Shown here in pieces: positions 14,910 to 16,605 of a stretch of DNA of 16,605 bases (within the stretch, counting starts at the first letter, position 1; every line of letters starts with the position of its first letter). Below the pieces are notes generated by a model that was not told where the DNA came from, did no database searches, and saw nothing but the letters and a program-made list of their open reading frames with translations. The translations under genes were made by a program, and so were the position numbers. Source of the DNA: Parachlamydiales bacterium. GTDB taxonomy: Bacteria > Chlamydiota > Chlamydiia > Chlamydiales > JAJFMK01. The stretch lies in the NCBI GenBank assembly GCA_020050175.1, contig JAGVKY010000137.1:1-16605 (forward strand). The letters run 5' to 3'.

Positions 14910-15803
14910 ATGAAACGACTTTTCTTTTTACTGATTTTCCCATTTCTCCTTTCTGCAGAAGCGGAATCCTTTGATGAAGTACTGGCACCTCCCATAGCCC
15001 CAGAAGCAGTTTTATTCGATTTTTTTCAACTTGACGACAGGTTGGATTGGATTTCCAAAAGCCGCGTAACTTCTAAAGAATTTGAAGGAATTTCGTTAGG
15101 ATTTTCTGAAATGGATGCCCGTGCAGGATATGCATATCCTTGCGGGTACGGCATGTTATCTGCCGCAGGCGGCTATCAAATCTCTTGGCTGAAATTGTGT
15201 GACACCCCCTTCTTCGGCCAAAAAATATTTGAAAATGCTTACGGAACTATAGGAGGAAGATTTTTTAAAAATCAGTGGGCCGTGCAAGGGGAATTTCAAT
15301 ATAATGTCGACTTGAATCGAGGTTCAAAAAATGGTGCCCTCTATTTTTTTGGCGGCTGGGGGACCTATTATTTTTCGCCTCAATTTACAACCTCGGTAGG
15401 ATTTTTAGCCCGGTACGGCATTGAGCAAGATAAACTTTGGCCAGTTCTCGGTTTTGAGTGGTACTTTTCTCCCCTTTGGGAAATCCACGCTCTTTTCCCT
15501 ACCAACCTTTCCCTAGTTTATCGTCCGAACGCATTTTCTTATTCTTTGACAACACGCATTATTAATTCTCGCCACCGTTTAAAACGGTTGGAGTTTCTTA
15601 ATTCTGGAATATTTGAATACCGAAATTTGGGTGAGGAATTTGGAATTAGTTATTCTCTGCATCAATTTTTAAGCTTTAATTTTCATGCAGGCTGGATGTT
15701 TAGAGGCGATCTTCAAATCGAAACTTATAATGGGAGCCCAGTCATGCAAATAAAATCAAAAGGCTCTTTCTATTTAGGTGGAAACTTTTTCATTAGGTTT
15801 TAG
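14910..15803 (+). CDS. Putative outer membrane beta-barrel protein (DUF6268-like)
   Basis: Exported protein of 297 residues. A signal peptide spans about residues 1-17 (MKRLFFLLIFPFLLSAEA). The rest is rich in Tyr, Phe and Trp with alternating strands, for example NGALYFFGGWGTYYFS, GFEWYFSPLWEIHALFP and AGWMFRGDLQIET, and the last residues are FFIRF; a terminal Phe preceded by aromatic alternation is the outer membrane insertion signal. FEWYFSPxWE resembles a phrase I associate with DUF6268-type barrels, though this is memory-based. The function is unknown; a small porin or adhesin is possible. It is divergent from the hypothetical 351-residue gene across 92 bases. It has no evident Shine-Dalgarno. 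Its last about 10 bases overlap the minus-strand lipase remnant, so its 3' end abuts decayed sequence. Confidence 0.72.
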   Translation: MKRLFFLLIFPFLLSAEAESFDEVLAPPIAPEAVLFDFFQLDDRLDWISKSRVTSKEFEGISLGFSEMDARAGYAYPCGYGMLSAAGGYQISWLKLCDTPFFGQKIFENAYGTIGGRFFKNQWAVQGEFQYNVDLNRGSKNGALYFFGGWGTYYFSPQFTTSVGFLARYGIEQDKLWPVLGFEWYFSPLWEIHALFPTNLSLVYRPNAFSYSLTTRIINSRHRLKRLEFLNSGIFEYRNLGEEFGISYSLHQFLSFNFHAGWMFRGDLQIETYNGSPVMQIKSKGSFYLGGNFFIRF

Positions 15804-15900
15804 CCACTCCTCCTTTAGAGTGGCCAATGAGGTCAAAAGTAGCTCCTGCTCCCTCAAAAATATCATTAGCAACTTCCGCCACTGTTATGGCGTCAATCCC
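15793..15900 (-). pseudogene. Remnant of a second lipase (nucleophile-elbow fragment)
   Basis: Read on the minus strand, this stretch encodes about 35 residues: GIDAITVAEVANDIF, EGAGATFDLIGHSKGGVAKT, then a stop. It aligns with the middle of the neighbouring lipase (VVEDILIARPSVTLDFV then GHSKGGVA), sharing the whole nucleophile elbow Gly-His-Ser-Lys-Gly-Gly with different codons. Everything before and after this core is missing. It is best explained as the stub of a tandem paralogue lost by deletion. It overlaps the last bases of the plus-strand outer membrane protein gene and begins 7 bases after the intact-frame lipase stop. Confidence 0.6.
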
Positions 15901-15907
15901 TTGGCTC

Positions 15908-16504
15908 TTAATTGTTATCAGATGTTGGAGCCTCTTCAGTATTTTTTGGAGGGCTCAGCCATTCAAAAACTTGAGTAGCTACTTCTTGAGAGGTTATAAA
16001 AGCATGGCCCTTATGATCTCTTGTTCGTAAGATCCGTCCAGCAGGAACTCCCTCTGGAATCGCCGAGAGATCCGTTACTATATGATCAAGTGTGTTTCCA
16101 ATATAATAATAATTATCTTTTAGATGTCCTTCTTTTAGGTCTTTTAATACCTGACTCTCTACGCCTAAATCTTCATCGACTTTCCCGCCAATAATGGGGG
16201 TAAGGATAGAACCTAAGTAAGGTGAGGACACAGAGATGACCTTCCCCATGTAAGGCTTATCAGGAGCAAGCTTATCAGCCAAATAGTGGCACGCAACTCC
16301 CCCCTTAGAATGTCCTACAAAATCAAGAGTGACAGAGGGACGAGCTATTAAAATGTCTTCTACAACCTCTTGGATTACTTTTGCATCGTCTTCAACTGAA
16401 GTTGATCCATTATCTCCAAAGGTGATGACGTAAATAGAGCGGTTAAATCCAGCTTCACGTAAATAATTAATCATTGGATCAAATTCGACGACATGTCCAC
16501 CCAT
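15908..16504 (-). CDS. Class-2-like lipase/alpha-beta hydrolase, apparently 5'-truncated
   Basis: The 198-residue frame covers most of a LipA-type alpha/beta hydrolase. The nucleophile S66 lies in GHSKGG, D140 in NTLDHIV is a good candidate acid, and H167 in KGHAF completes the triad, in the order and spacing seen in Bacillus lipase A. A charged tail of about 15 residues follows. The frame starts at MGGHVVEFDP, which in relatives directly follows the first strand and oxyanion Val-His-Gly segment; that segment and any signal peptide are missing from this frame. In-frame codons run upstream only to a TAG at 16529-16531. The adjacent frame further upstream looks like a signal peptide. The gene is therefore probably inactivated by a frame-changing deletion near 16500-16510, unless a short cytoplasmic form is made. 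No ribosome-binding site precedes the ATG. Confidence 0.6.
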   Translation of the reverse strand: MGGHVVEFDPMINYLREAGFNRSIYVITFGDNGSTSVEDDAKVIQEVVEDILIARPSVTLDFVGHSKGGVACHYLADKLAPDKPYMGKVISVSSPYLGSILTPIIGGKVDEDLGVESQVLKDLKEGHLKDNYYYIGNTLDHIVTDLSAIPEGVPAGRILRTRDHKGHAFITSQEVATQVFEWLSPPKNTEEAPTSDNN

Positions 16505-16506
16505 TC

Positions 16507-16605
16507 CGGCGTTGTTGCATAAGTCCCTCTAGGCAGTTGTGAAGGCAGAGAAAAGAGCGGAAGTATGTTGAGGGAAATAAAAAGTTGAGGCAACCTCAGC
16601 AGGGC
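16507..16605 (-). pseudogene. Likely signal-peptide end of the lipase, in another frame
   Basis: On the minus strand from the window edge, 33 open codons read LPQLFISLNILPLFSLPSQ and then LPRGTYATTP. This is a hydrophobic, signal-like segment followed by a short linker, as before the first strand of secreted lipases. It stops making sense exactly where the lipase frame begins, offset by two bases. It probably belongs to the same broken gene, with its start beyond the window. Confidence 0.4.

Noticed and set aside
15803..15824. A 7-bp stem (GCCACTC/GAGTGGC) just after the outer membrane protein gene, looking like a terminator.
   Set aside because: There is no T run on either strand, and the stem is explained by codons for Gly-His-Ser-Lys-Gly-Gly-Val-Ala of the lipase remnant on the minus strand.
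1..16605. CRISPR arrays, insertion sequences, tRNA or rRNA genes.
   Set aside because: No regularly spaced repeats, transposase motifs, terminal inverted repeats or tRNA-like cloverleafs were recognised on either strand.

Overview
The window looks like chromosome from an environmental member of the Chlamydiota (a Simkania-, Waddlia- or Parachlamydia-like relative of Chlamydia). Four things point there: a MOMP-like porin of the Lpg1974 type, the gene order rpmG - LolC/E-type permease - LolD-type ATPase (as recalled for C. trachomatis CT150-CT152), a type III secretion translocator-like operon arranged like the chlamydial CT577-copB-copD block, and a ribBA-ribH pair. The genus is inference. There is no rRNA, tRNA, CRISPR array, IS element or phage gene, and no stretch over 300 bases lacks a gene.

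Positions 1-4756 (minus strand) concern the cell envelope: a MOMP-like porin with its own promoter and leader hairpin, a VKOR-thioredoxin fusion for disulfide formation, then lolD and the lolC/E-type permease, whose frames overlap by ATGA. Upstream of the permease is the small rpmG gene (4854-5012).

Positions 5038-7991 (minus) form a tightly packed four-gene set: an exported DUF218-like protein, a coiled-coil protein resembling EspA/SseB filament proteins, a two-hydrophobic-region SctE/YopB/CopB-like protein and a short Gly-rich SctB/YopD-like protein. Order and sizes recall the espA-espD-espB and sseB-sseC-sseD blocks. It may read on into rpmG and the lol genes.

Positions 8058-13686 (plus) hold a 1067-residue AsmA/TamB-like envelope protein, then ribE, ribBA and ribH. 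ribE and ribBA overlap. A strong hairpin separates ribBA from ribH. ribD and a flavokinase gene are absent, so this is a partial riboflavin cluster.

Positions 13687-16605 are accessory in character: a perfect 11-bp hairpin between convergent genes, an unrecognised soluble 351-residue protein with an acidic Ser/Asp-rich tail, a beta-barrel outer membrane protein, and two decayed class-2 lipase copies. One has lost the segment before its Gly-Met-Gly-Gly loop through a frame break; the other survives only as a roughly 35-residue stub around Gly-His-Ser-Lys-Gly-Gly.

The most interesting signals are the compact translocator operon headed by an exported protein, the decayed lipase tandem, and the leader or intercistronic hairpins at the porin and riboflavin genes.
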